20,378 nucleotides of DNA from Planctomycetota bacterium (GCA_024278775.1 JAJRSP010000006.1:1-20378); one strand, 5' to 3'; counted from the stretch's first letter, positions 1 through 7,560 are shown. Notes: generated by a model not told the origin, from the letters alone. Made by a program: numbers and translations.

Positions 1-538
1 TGATCCCCTTGCGGGCGTAGTGCATCTGGCTGACGTTCCGTCCGGGGGTAGCGCGCAACGGCAACCGACGAGCGGCCACCGGGAACCGCTCCACCTCCAA
101 CTCGCGATCCCGGCCGATCCCGTTGTCCTCGGGCTGAACGGTGCGACCCTCGTACGCCTCCACGTCCCCACGCTCCTCGATCCAGCTCAGGCGAAGCGGC
201 GAAAGCCCCCGGCGCAGGTCGATCGTCACATCCGGGTCGGTATAGGGACCGGACGTGTCATAGACCGTCATGCTCGGATTGGGCACATCCAGCCCGTCCA
301 CCGTGCCGTACCCGGCGAACATCGACTCGGTCGGTGATTGACTGATCTCGCGCATCGGCACACGCAGCCCGGGGTGGATCGACCCGGGCACATACACCTT
401 ACGCGACGCCGGAAACGACTCGGACTCGCCGACCGGAGCCGCCGGACGAGTGCCCACCGACTCCGAAGACACATCCTGTCCGACGCTGCCGTTTGTAGGG
501 GTTGTATCGCTTGTCACTATCGTATCGCGCTCGGTCAT
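1..538 (-). CDS. thiC: Phosphomethylpyrimidine synthase ThiC, N-terminal part (runs off left edge)
   Basis: ThiC is the radical-SAM enzyme that converts aminoimidazole ribotide into the hydroxymethylpyrimidine phosphate half of thiamin. About 179 residues are visible. A low-complexity leader of about 45 residues is followed by KVYVPGS, RVPMREIS, VYDTSGPYTDPDVTIDLRRG, WIEERGD and finally NVSQMHYARKGI, all in the order expected for ThiC. The radical-SAM core and the CxxCxxxxC cluster motif lie beyond the edge. The ATG at 538-536 is preceded by GAGAGG (553-548) at 9 nt spacing. The gene sits behind a TPP riboswitch, which supports the call independently. The reading frame is intact to the edge. 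Identification is secure; the end is not visible. Confidence 0.95.
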   Translation of the reverse strand, partial: MTERDTIVTSDTTPTNGSVGQDVSSESVGTRPAAPVGESESFPASRKVYVPGSIHPGLRVPMREISQSPTESMFAGYGTVDGLDVPNPSMTVYDTSGPYTDPDVTIDLRRGLSPLRLSWIEERGDVEAYEGRTVQPEDNGIGRDRELEVERFPVAARRLPLRATPGRNVSQMHYARKGI

Positions 539-547
539 GACGTACGG

Positions 548-615
548 CCTCTCGCAAAAAAACTGCCTGTGTTGCCGTGCGATTCCGTGAAGCCGGCTCT
601 TGAGCCGGAGGTAGG
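548..615 (-). promoter_or_regulatory. Probable expression platform between TPP aptamer and thiC
   Basis: Between the aptamer and thiC the RNA can form a 7-bp hairpin, CCGGCTC/GAGCCGG with a 2-nt loop (608-602 with 599-593). The 3' arm can instead pair with CGGCTC at 624-619, part of which is the closing P1 strand of the aptamer, so the two folds compete. Just upstream is CCTACCTCC (615-607), a pyrimidine run that could mask the GAGAGG ribosome site at 553-548. A run of seven T (562-556) is not directly preceded by a GC hairpin, so control of translation seems more likely than termination. The sequences are seen; the switching model is inference. Confidence 0.4.
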
Positions 616-620
616 ACGGA

Positions 621-733
621 GCCGCTTCCCTACGCAGGCCCGCGATCCACGGCCGCTTTTCGACGGGGATCGCTTCCTGTTCAGGTTCCGGGGCTATGTT
701 CTCAGCCCGCACCGCGCGAGCACACCCAGCGAC
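621..733 (-). promoter_or_regulatory. TPP riboswitch (THI element) upstream of thiC
   Basis: Read on the minus strand, the segment has the hallmark conserved blocks of the TPP aptamer: GGGCTGAGA, then GGAACCTGA, then CTGCGTAGGGAAG. P1 is GTCGC (733-729) with GCGGC (625-621). P3 is GCTCGC with GCGGGC around a GCGGT loop. P5 is CAGG (679-676) with CCTG (638-635). The usual short P5 loop is replaced by a longer arm with a perfect 7-bp stem, GCGATCC (673-667) with GGATCGC (648-642). TPP binding normally represses thiC expression. The location directly upstream of thiC fits. Confidence 0.93.
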
Positions 734-739
734 GCCCGA

Positions 740-768
740 CTTGTACCGCCCCCCCCACACCACGTCAA
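740..768 (-). promoter_or_regulatory. Predicted sigma70-type promoter of thiC
   Basis: A -35 box TTGACG (768-763) and a -10 box TACAAG (745-740) are separated by exactly 17 nt. A start about 7 nt downstream would fall at the first base of riboswitch helix P1 (733), which is strong positional support. The spacer contains eight consecutive G (756-749 on this strand). The rest of the thiC-HDOD gap, up to 952, shows no gene and no other site I can support. Confidence 0.6.
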
Positions 769-966
769 CGCAAACGCCCACTCACACGTATCATGGCTGT
801 ATTATCTGACGTTGCGCTCGGATGAAATCCTTATTCAGAGGGATCGCCAAGCCGATGTGTATGGGGGGCCTTTTCAGGATAGGGGCCGTGACCAGACACC
901 CGACGACACCGCGGCGGCGCGGAGGACGTATGAAATGGCTCGCCCGGGCTACGGAGTCTACCACCG

Positions 967-1890
967 ATGAATGCACGAGTTCTTGAAACGTTAAAACGAT
1001 CGGCCGCGGTCCCCTCGATGCCGCAAGTCGTGCTGCGATTCCTAGAGATTATGCAGGATCCCGACTTCGACTACGCGGACCTCGTCAAGGTGCTCTCCGC
1101 GGATGCCGGTACGGTCAGCGAGGTGTTGCGTCTGGCGAACTCGGCGCTGTTCGGCGTGCGACACAAGGTCGTCTCGACGCACCAGGCATTGACCCTGCTC
1201 GGGCCGAAACGCACGCGCTCGCTGCTTCTGGGTCGCTATCTCGTCGATTCGATGACGGACAAGCAGGTCGCCGGTCTGGACATGAGCTATTTCTGGCGAC
1301 GCTCGCTGACCTCGTCGGTCATCGCGTCCAACTTCGCAGGATGCATACTCCCCCGCCAGCGTGATGAAGCCTTCATCGGTGCGCTACTGAGCAAGATCGG
1401 TATTCCGATCCTGGCAGAAGCACTGCCGAAAAGCTATGGCGAGATCGTCCAACACTTCGCCCCGCACGGAACCACCATCTCTCCGGATGAAGAGCTGGCC
1501 GCCGTCGAGGTGACTCATGCCCAGGTCTCGGCCATGGTGTTGAGCCACTGGACACTCCCCGACAGCGTCGTTCAAGCCGTCAACCTGCATCAGTCGGATA
1601 ACCCCGGCGAGGGAGACATCCCCACCGTGGCCAGAATCCTCAACGCGGCCGATCAGATTGGACGTACGCTGTGCCAGGTGCCGGAAACCGACAACGACAT
1701 CGCCCGCACCTGCATCCACGCCACCAATTTCGTGGGCGTCGATCCGAGCGTGCTGATTCAACTGCTACCCACGATCGAAAGCGACATCGAAGAACTGGCC
1801 GACGCCCTGCGCATCGATGTCATCGCCAGCAGTGTCTATGCCCTCGTCGCCAAGGCCGTCCAAGACAAGCTGACCGTCCCCGCCTCATAG
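967..1890 (+). CDS. HDOD domain protein (signalling, no output domain)
   Basis: The 307-residue protein begins at ATG 967, with GGAG at 953-956 (10 nt spacing). Residues about 8-205 match the HDOD fold: VPSMPQVVLRFLEIM, then LVKVLSADAGTVSEVLRLAN with the typical LANSALFG, and QALTLLGPKRTRSLLLG. HDOD proteins are related to HD phosphohydrolases but usually lack the metal-binding His-Asp pairs, and many act as scaffolds in bacterial signalling, chemotaxis or stress regulation. The remaining about 100 residues are helical and I recognise no separate output domain. It is transcribed divergently from thiC and ends convergent to purQ, so it is probably a single-gene unit. Its partner and signal cannot be told from the sequence. 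Its 3' end lies in a short tandem repeat that includes the stop codon. Confidence 0.88.
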   Translation: MNARVLETLKRSAAVPSMPQVVLRFLEIMQDPDFDYADLVKVLSADAGTVSEVLRLANSALFGVRHKVVSTHQALTLLGPKRTRSLLLGRYLVDSMTDKQVAGLDMSYFWRRSLTSSVIASNFAGCILPRQRDEAFIGALLSKIGIPILAEALPKSYGEIVQHFAPHGTTISPDEELAAVEVTHAQVSAMVLSHWTLPDSVVQAVNLHQSDNPGEGDIPTVARILNAADQIGRTLCQVPETDNDIARTCIHATNFVGVDPSVLIQLLPTIESDIEELADALRIDVIASSVYALVAKAVQDKLTVPAS

Positions 1891-1934
1891 CCTCAGCTGG
1901 CATAGAGCCTCAGCTGACATAGTGCCTCAGCCGA
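1886..1934. repeat. Three imperfect 17-bp direct repeats over the HDOD stop codon
   Basis: The units are CATAGCCTCAGCTGG (15 nt), CATAGAGCCTCAGCTGA (17 nt) and CATAGTGCCTCAGCCGA (17 nt), directly adjacent. The first contains the TAG stop of the HDOD gene, so the array is a tandem amplification of the gene's extreme 3' end. No function is evident. Confidence 0.75.
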
Positions 1935-1947
1935 ATGGCAGGTCAAC

Positions 1948-1967
1948 CTTTCGCCTTGGGGCGAAAG
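1948..1967. other. Perfect hairpin between convergent HDOD and purQ genes
   Basis: CTTTCGCC and GGCGAAAG form an 8-bp perfect stem around TTGG (CCAA on the other strand), in the 122-bp gap between two convergent genes. The position suits a bidirectional transcription end, but neither strand has a T run after the stem. A very similar hairpin with the same CCAA loop lies at 20274-20305, so it may belong to a dispersed intergenic repeat family. Confidence 0.5.
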
Positions 1968-2012
1968 AACGACGGGTGTAAGACGGATTCGGCGGGTGCC
2001 CCGCATAAGGAA

Positions 2013-2786
2013 CTACCGACCCCAAAACCGCACAGCGTTTTGGAAGACGGAGAGACCGTCGGGGGTGCCGGTATGGTCGCGGCGAGTCCAGTGCGGGTGG
2101 TGCGTGTGGGCGAAGGCGCGGTCGGGATGGGGCATGAGTCCGAAGACGCGGCCGGTGGCATCACACAATCCGGCGATGCCCGCTTCACTACCGTTGGGGT
2201 TCGCGGGATAAGAATCGCAGGAGCCGTCCGCGTCAACATACCGCACGGCAATGAGACCGTCCGCTTTGAGCTTTTTCACAGCTGCGGCACCAGCCGTGAC
2301 AACCTTGCCTTCGGCGTGTTCGACGGGCATCTCCAACTTGGAGCCGGGGGTGAGGAACGGGCATTTGTCGGTGCAGACCTCCAGCGTGACCCAGCGCGCC
2401 TCGAACTTGGCTGAATCGTTGTAGGTAACGGTGACGAGTTCGCGACTATCGCTGCCGCCGGGGAGCAAGCCGGTTTTGACCAACGCCTGAAAGCCGTTGC
2501 AAATACCAAGGATGCCGCCGCCGCGCTCGACGAGCTGCCGGAGTGCGTCGGCGGATTCGTGCATGATACGCTGAGCGAGGATCTGCCCGGCCGCGATGTC
2601 GTCACCATAGCTGAAACCGCCGGGGATCGTGACGATGTTGTACTGGTCGAGCATGTGGGGGCACGCGGCTAGTTCGTTGATGTGAACGAGGGTCGGCGAC
2701 GCGCCGGCCAGCCGCCAGCAGTGCATCACCTCTTCGTCACAGTTGATACCCGCACACCGCAAGACCAGAACCGGCACCTTCTTCAT
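2013..2786 (-). CDS. purQ: Phosphoribosylformylglycinamidine synthase, glutaminase subunit PurQ
   Basis: PurQ releases ammonia from glutamine for the fourth step of purine synthesis and passes it to PurL. The 257-residue class I amidotransferase has an intact nucleophile region GGILGICNGFQAL with Cys96, the oxyanion region IPGGFSYGDD near residues 54-63, and the C-terminal GLMPHPDRAFAH with His220. The usual family motif here is PHPER; this protein has Asp222 where the third triad residue, Glu, is expected. The length is normal to slightly long. ATG 2786 overlaps the purL stop as ATGA, and GGAGGA lies about 8 nt upstream inside purL, so the two are translationally coupled. It is the last gene of the purL-purQ pair. 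Confidence 0.96.
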   Translation of the reverse strand: MKKVPVLVLRCAGINCDEEVMHCWRLAGASPTLVHINELAACPHMLDQYNIVTIPGGFSYGDDIAAGQILAQRIMHESADALRQLVERGGGILGICNGFQALVKTGLLPGGSDSRELVTVTYNDSAKFEARWVTLEVCTDKCPFLTPGSKLEMPVEHAEGKVVTAGAAAVKKLKADGLIAVRYVDADGSCDSYPANPNGSEAGIAGLCDATGRVFGLMPHPDRAFAHTHHPHWTRRDHTGTPDGLSVFQNAVRFWGR

Positions 2787-5764
2787 GGCTTGCTTCCTCC
2801 CCCGCCAGTGATCGGCCGACGCCAGGCATCGGCCAGCGCTGACACCGTGAGGTCAATGTCCGGTTCGCCCTGTTGTTGAAGGCGCAAGCGCGGTGCCGGC
2901 TCGACGGTACCGATGATGGGCAGCCCGCTGTCGGCCGCGGCGGCTTCGTTCATTTCGAGCAGGTAGGTCGTGGCGACCGGCTCGAAGATGCCTGGAGCGT
3001 AGCAATCCGGTGTGATATCGACCGTCGCACCACAGCCTCCCGCAAGACACATCTCCGCGATGGCCACCGCGAGACCGCCATCGCTGATGTCATGGGCGGC
3101 GCAGACCTTACCGCTTCGGATCAGCGCGGAGGTTTTGTCATGCATGGCCTTGGCGGCTGTCAGTCCGACGGCCCGCACCGGTGCGGAGGCCAGCACGAGC
3201 TTGTGGCCGGGTATCTTAAGGTCCATCGAAACGCATTTGGTAACGTCGTCCACCATGGCCAACGCGCTAATCAGCAGCGTATAGGGGATGGCGATGTGCT
3301 GCGGCAGACCCGTTCGCTTCGCCTCGGCTTCGGTCATGGAGAACTGGTTGTTGAGCGAGTCTTTTCCGGAGACAAACGGCAAGCCATAGGCGACGGCCGC
3401 ATCGTACGCGCCCTTGCACGTACGCACGAGCGCGCCGAGCGATCGTTCGTGGTCCACCTTGGGCCAGCAGAAGTTGTCAAGGATCGCCGTGTGATTCGGA
3501 TCACCACCGACGCAGATGACGTTACGCAACGCCTCGTCGATCGCGCCGATGGCCATCAGGTACGGATCGACGTCGGCCAGCTCCGGGCACATGCCGCAGG
3601 CGATGGCGATACCGCGATCGCTCTCATATCGCGGGCGAAGGACAGCCGCGTCGGACGGACCGAAGCCGGGACCGACGAGCGACTTAATCACGCTACGCCC
3701 CTGGACCTCGTGATCGTATTGACGGATAACCCACTCTTTCGAGGCGGTGTTCAGCTCACCCAGCGCCGCAAGCAAACGCTCATTCGGCGTTGCGGGTTGA
3801 TGCTGTTGTTGCTCGCGCGGTGCCACGTCCGTCAACACACGTTCCGATTGCGGCGCCGCATTCTCGTCGCCGACGGATTGCGGATCGGAAGACATGTTCG
3901 CTGCGTTCTCGTTGTTTGCGATCCACACGGCCTGAAGTGCAGGTTGCGGGATGCCGCCGTGAAGAAAGGACATGGCGATTTCGCCGACGATCGTACCGTC
4001 ATAACGGACGCGGAGTTGGCCGTCACCGGTAAAGGTGCCGATGGCCGTGGCTTCCACCTCCTCGGCCGCGAAGATGGCGAGGAAGGCCGCCAATTTTTTC
4101 GGGGGAACGGCGAACACCATGCGCTCCTGCGCCTCGGATATCCAAATCTCGTCGTAGCGGAGGCCGGCATATTTCAGCGGCACGTGGGAGAGGTCTACGT
4201 CTGCGCCGGTCTCTTCGCCCATTTCGCCGACGGCGCTGCTCAGACCACCCGCACCGCAATCGGTCACGGCCGAGTAGAGGCAGCCGTCTTTGTGGTCGCG
4301 GGCCAGCAGCATGGCATCGAGCACTTTTTTTTCTTCGACGGCGTTGCCGATCTGTACCGCGTGAGAAAACTCATCCGCGTGATCCACGGTAAGTTCGGCC
4401 GAGGAGAACGTCGCACCGTGGATACCGTCGCGTCCGGTTTTGCCGCCAGTAACGACGATGCAATCGCCGGGGTGTACCTTTTTTTCCACGAAACGGCGCG
4501 GAATCAGCCCGACGCATCCGCAAAACACGAGCGGGTTGGCCAGGTAACGGTCATCGAAGAAAATCGCACCGTTGACCGTGGGGATGCCCATGCGGTTGCC
4601 GTAGTCCCGCACGCCGCTGACCACACCCTTGAGCACACGGCGTGGGTGGATCACATCTCTGGGTAACCGTTCCGGGTCGAAGTCCGGCGTGGCCACGCAA
4701 AACACATCCGTCGAAGCGATCGGTTTCGCGCCAAGTCCGCAGCCCATGATGTCTCGGATGCAACCGCCGATGCCGGTGGCCGCACCGCCGTAGGGTTCAA
4801 TGGCCGACGGATGGTTATGGGTTTCGGCCTTGAAAGCGATCCCGTATTCATCGTCAAACGCGATCACACCGGCGTTGTCGACAAAGACCGACAGGCACCA
4901 GTCGCGGTGAAGATCGTGCGTGGCTTTGGCGATCGTATCCTTGAGCAGGTTGTCGATGGTGATATCGACGGTGCCGGGTTTTCCAAAATCGTCACCGCGA
5001 TAATGGTAGGTGCTCTTGAGCGTCTTGTGGACGCAGTGCTCCGACCAGGTCTGCGCCACCGTCTCAAGCTCAAGATCGGTCGGGTCGCGCCCCAGTTGCT
5101 GAAAGTGATTGCGAACTTCCTGCATCTCCGCCAGCGAGAGGAACAGGTGGCCCGATCGAGAAAGGCCCGCCAGCTCCTCATCACCCAAACCGTCGAGCTT
5201 GATGGTTCGCAACGCGAACGGTGCCGTCGACGGCGTGGGAAAGGCCTCGGCGATGGCGTCGTCGCGACCGAAACCGCGAAGGTACCAGGTTTCGATACAG
5301 GCGTTACCGAGCACGCCCGATGCGATCGTCTCCAGTTCGTCGATACACCGTGCGCCAATGATCTCATATCGCCGTGCGGTTTGGACTTCGTCGACGGAGC
5401 CGTCTCCGCCGGTGGCGGCCACGAATCGCGCCACGGCTTCCAAGGTGCTGATGGCGACCGGGTTCATCACGCCGGGTTGCGAGTGAATCTCGATGGCCGC
5501 TCCGTCACTCGCTCTCGTGGTGAGGCCGGGACCGAAGGTCATCTCTTCCGACACGTGATCCGTGAGTAATTCGTCGGCGATTCGTCGAACCATGGCCTCG
5601 GACAACCGCCCGCGCAGGAAATATAGGGTGGAGGACCGCACACCCTCGATGTGGGATAGCCCCGCCTGACGAATGTCGTGCAGTGCGGCGCGACCGTGGC
5701 CGTCAAGCTGCGCCGTTTTTCGTGAGACGCCTATGTGCCAGTAGCTTCGGCCGCTATCGGGCAT
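2783..5764 (-). CDS. purL: Phosphoribosylformylglycinamidine synthase PurL with fused PurS-like N-terminus
   Basis: This is the synthetase subunit that converts FGAR to FGAM using ATP and PurQ-derived ammonia. The protein has 993 residues, against about 740 for small PurL and about 1,290 for the large PurL-PurQ fusion. Residues 1-80 and about 90-170 each resemble a PurS unit (LDGHGRAALHDIRQAG with VRSSTLYFLRG; QPGVMNPVAISTLEAVARF with VQTARRYEIIG). The catalytic part follows: TWSEHCVHKTLKS near 240, the nucleotide region ETHNHPSAIEPYGG near 314, and the second half with FGPSDAAVL and FVSGKDSLNNQF. The frame stays open to 6046, but ATG 5764 is preferred: it has AAGG 10 nt upstream, starts directly on the domain, and avoids overlapping the divergent FIST gene. 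The 187-bp gap to that gene shows no promoter I can defend. Confidence 0.94.
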   Translation of the reverse strand: MPDSGRSYWHIGVSRKTAQLDGHGRAALHDIRQAGLSHIEGVRSSTLYFLRGRLSEAMVRRIADELLTDHVSEEMTFGPGLTTRASDGAAIEIHSQPGVMNPVAISTLEAVARFVAATGGDGSVDEVQTARRYEIIGARCIDELETIASGVLGNACIETWYLRGFGRDDAIAEAFPTPSTAPFALRTIKLDGLGDEELAGLSRSGHLFLSLAEMQEVRNHFQQLGRDPTDLELETVAQTWSEHCVHKTLKSTYHYRGDDFGKPGTVDITIDNLLKDTIAKATHDLHRDWCLSVFVDNAGVIAFDDEYGIAFKAETHNHPSAIEPYGGAATGIGGCIRDIMGCGLGAKPIASTDVFCVATPDFDPERLPRDVIHPRRVLKGVVSGVRDYGNRMGIPTVNGAIFFDDRYLANPLVFCGCVGLIPRRFVEKKVHPGDCIVVTGGKTGRDGIHGATFSSAELTVDHADEFSHAVQIGNAVEEKKVLDAMLLARDHKDGCLYSAVTDCGAGGLSSAVGEMGEETGADVDLSHVPLKYAGLRYDEIWISEAQERMVFAVPPKKLAAFLAIFAAEEVEATAIGTFTGDGQLRVRYDGTIVGEIAMSFLHGGIPQPALQAVWIANNENAANMSSDPQSVGDENAAPQSERVLTDVAPREQQQHQPATPNERLLAALGELNTASKEWVIRQYDHEVQGRSVIKSLVGPGFGPSDAAVLRPRYESDRGIAIACGMCPELADVDPYLMAIGAIDEALRNVICVGGDPNHTAILDNFCWPKVDHERSLGALVRTCKGAYDAAVAYGLPFVSGKDSLNNQFSMTEAEAKRTGLPQHIAIPYTLLISALAMVDDVTKCVSMDLKIPGHKLVLASAPVRAVGLTAAKAMHDKTSALIRSGKVCAAHDISDGGLAVAIAEMCLAGGCGATVDITPDCYAPGIFEPVATTYLLEMNEAAAADSGLPIIGTVEPAPRLRLQQQGEPDIDLTVSALADAWRRPITGGGGSKP

Positions 5765-5951
5765 GCAGCATTCGCCTTGCATACAGGGTTTTCGAGTCGC
5801 GTCACAGCCAAGACGCTCTCGGCACACGACGGCGACGAACCTACCACGCATTTGCATCCTTCGCCAGTCCCGTCTAAGGTCCAACCCGTGGGTCGGCTTG
5901 GTCCGTTGGCGTCTTCGACTTGTATCGTTGTGAGATTTGGAGCGATTCCTG

Positions 5952-7121
5952 GTGCGGTTTGCTTCGTCCATCACATTGGCCACCGAAGCGACGCAGGCCG
6001 TCGACGAACTCCTCACGCCGATCGACGGACGTGTCACACCCGGCATGGTTGATCTGGCGCTGATTTTTCTTACCTCACACTACGACGATGATCTTGAAGA
6101 TATCGTGGAGCGTATGGGGGCGGCGATGCCGCATGCCGTGCTTCTCGGGTGTACGGCCGAGGGGACCATTGGGGTGAACCGCGAGATTGAACGACGCCCG
6201 TCGGTGGCACTTCTAGCCGCGAGCTTACCGGAGGTGTGCGTTCGCCCCTTCCACATCACGCAAGACGAGCTGGACCGCATGACGTCACCTGGAAGTTGGG
6301 AGCGAAAGACCGGCGTGTCGCCCGACAGCGAGCCGATTTTTGTGGCCATGACGGACCCCTTCCGTCTTGATACCAACGCGTTTGTCTCCCGTGTCAACGA
6401 GCGTTACCCGGGTGCGCCGCTGGTCGGAGGCATCGCCAGCGCGGGTCACAAACCGGGTGAAAACCGGCTCATCATAGCCGGAGATGTGGTCGAGGAAGGA
6501 GCCGTGGGCGTAACACTTTCCGGTGATCTTTCCGTGACGACGATCGTCTCACAGGGGTGCCGACCGATCGGTGAATCGTTTGTTATCACCAAGGGGACTC
6601 GTAACATCGTGCAGGAAATGGGCGGTCAACCGGCGCTGGCGAGGTTGCACGGTGTCCTGGTGGGCTTGTCCGATGAGGATGAACGACTGGCGCGTCGGTC
6701 GCTCTTCGTGGGTCGCGTGATTGATGAATACAAGGGACAGTTCACGCGAGGGGATTTCCTCATTCACAACATCATCGGTGTGGACCGCAAGAGCGGAGCG
6801 ATCGCCATCGCCGGGCACGCGAAGGTGGGGGCGACGGTTCAGTTTCACGTTCGCGACGCCAAAAGCGCCGACGCCAACCTACGCAAGATGATCGCACCAC
6901 ACGGCGGCAAGCCAATCGCCGGTGCGATGCTGTTCGGATGCAATGGCCGGGGTACGAATATGTGGCCCGAACCGGGTCACGACATCGGCGTGATGCGTGA
7001 GTTGTTGGGGGACGTTCCGGTGGCCGGATTCTTCTGCGGCGGAGAGTTCGGTCCGGTGGGTGGCACCAACTTCGTCCATGGTTTCACGGCCAGCATCGCG
7101 CTATTCCACGGCGAGGATTGA
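5952..7121 (+). CDS. FIST-domain sensory protein (FIST_N plus FIST_C, no output domain)
   Basis: FIST is a ligand-sensing domain, proposed to bind small molecules such as amino acids, and is often fused to signalling modules. Here it stands alone. Residues about 5-215 fit the N-terminal half (LALIFLTSHY, AVLLGCTAEGTIG, APLVGGIASAG with the usual glycine-rich turns). Residues about 220-385 fit the C-terminal half (FLIHNIIGVD, AGAMLFGCNGRGTNMW, VAGFFCGGEFGPVGGTNFVHG). There is no signal peptide or membrane segment, so it should be cytoplasmic. The frame is open from TTG 5937, but GTG 5952 has GGAG (5939-5942) at 9 nt spacing and gives 389 residues, so I prefer it. It is divergent from purL and probably monocistronic, with a terminator at 7330-7361. 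The ligand and target are unknown. Confidence 0.87.
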   Translation: MRFASSITLATEATQAVDELLTPIDGRVTPGMVDLALIFLTSHYDDDLEDIVERMGAAMPHAVLLGCTAEGTIGVNREIERRPSVALLAASLPEVCVRPFHITQDELDRMTSPGSWERKTGVSPDSEPIFVAMTDPFRLDTNAFVSRVNERYPGAPLVGGIASAGHKPGENRLIIAGDVVEEGAVGVTLSGDLSVTTIVSQGCRPIGESFVITKGTRNIVQEMGGQPALARLHGVLVGLSDEDERLARRSLFVGRVIDEYKGQFTRGDFLIHNIIGVDRKSGAIAIAGHAKVGATVQFHVRDAKSADANLRKMIAPHGGKPIAGAMLFGCNGRGTNMWPEPGHDIGVMRELLGDVPVAGFFCGGEFGPVGGTNFVHGFTASIALFHGED

Positions 7122-7329
7122 GCTGCCGCACCAGCGTAGGTCCGTTCCGATCATCACACTATCGTGGTCTCAATACGCAAATGCCAAGTGAACAGGAAGG
7201 TACTTCGTGTGTGTCCCCCACGGGCCTCGCGTTCTCGGTTCCGCCCCCCACTACACCCCTCGCGGTTCACATATTGTAATCCCATCGAAAAAAAGGAGTG
7301 GCATTGGTCCTCCGGTTTGGGAGCGATCA

Positions 7330-7361
7330 CCGGCTGAGGCTACGCTCCTGGCCGTTTTTTT
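7330..7361 (+). terminator. Probable intrinsic terminator downstream of the FIST gene
   Basis: An imperfect GC-rich stem (CGGCTGAGG with CTCCTGGCCG, including G-U pairs and one mismatch) is followed directly by seven T (7355-7361). It lies about 210 bp after the FIST stop. The stretch between, 7122-7329, shows no gene I can support. Confidence 0.6.
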
Positions 7362-7401
7362 ACCTTGGGACCCCAGCATATCGGACCATCAACGTTTTTT
7401 A

Positions 7402-7431
7402 TTGACTCGGAGTGGGAGAATCCGTTAGAAT
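7402..7431 (+). promoter_or_regulatory. Predicted strong promoter of the dockerin-like exported protein
   Basis: TTGACT (7402-7407) and TAGAAT (7426-7431) are separated by 18 nt, with six T directly upstream (7395-7400). A start near 7438 would leave a leader of about 120 nt before the GTG at 7561. The context resembles the lysM promoter at 11882 (both have TTTATTGAC or TTTTATTGAC), which may reflect a common promoter style in this genome. Confidence 0.7.
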
Positions 7432-7560
7432 ACCAGCCCTGCCGAGGCCTGCCGGTTTTCCTTGGACAAGGGGTATGTCGCCCTTGCGTGGTGGCTGGCG
7501 CGCGGGCCGCTGCTCCAGGGGGTTTGTTTGTCGATCACGGATGGGATCGGGAGGTTTACT

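Noticed and set aside
338..970. Plus-strand open frame over the thiC start and riboswitch
   Set aside because: The opposite strand holds clear ThiC sequence and the TPP riboswitch; the frame is a shadow with no ribosome site.
4325..4332. Run of eight A in purL (minus strand) as a frameshift site
   Set aside because: The frame on both sides is continuous PurL sequence (VEEKKVLDAML), so no shift is needed.
2873..4666. Long open frame (597 codons) antisense to purL
   Set aside because: It lies entirely within purL, has no recognisable domain, and its composition is what a high-GC gene gives on the opposite strand.
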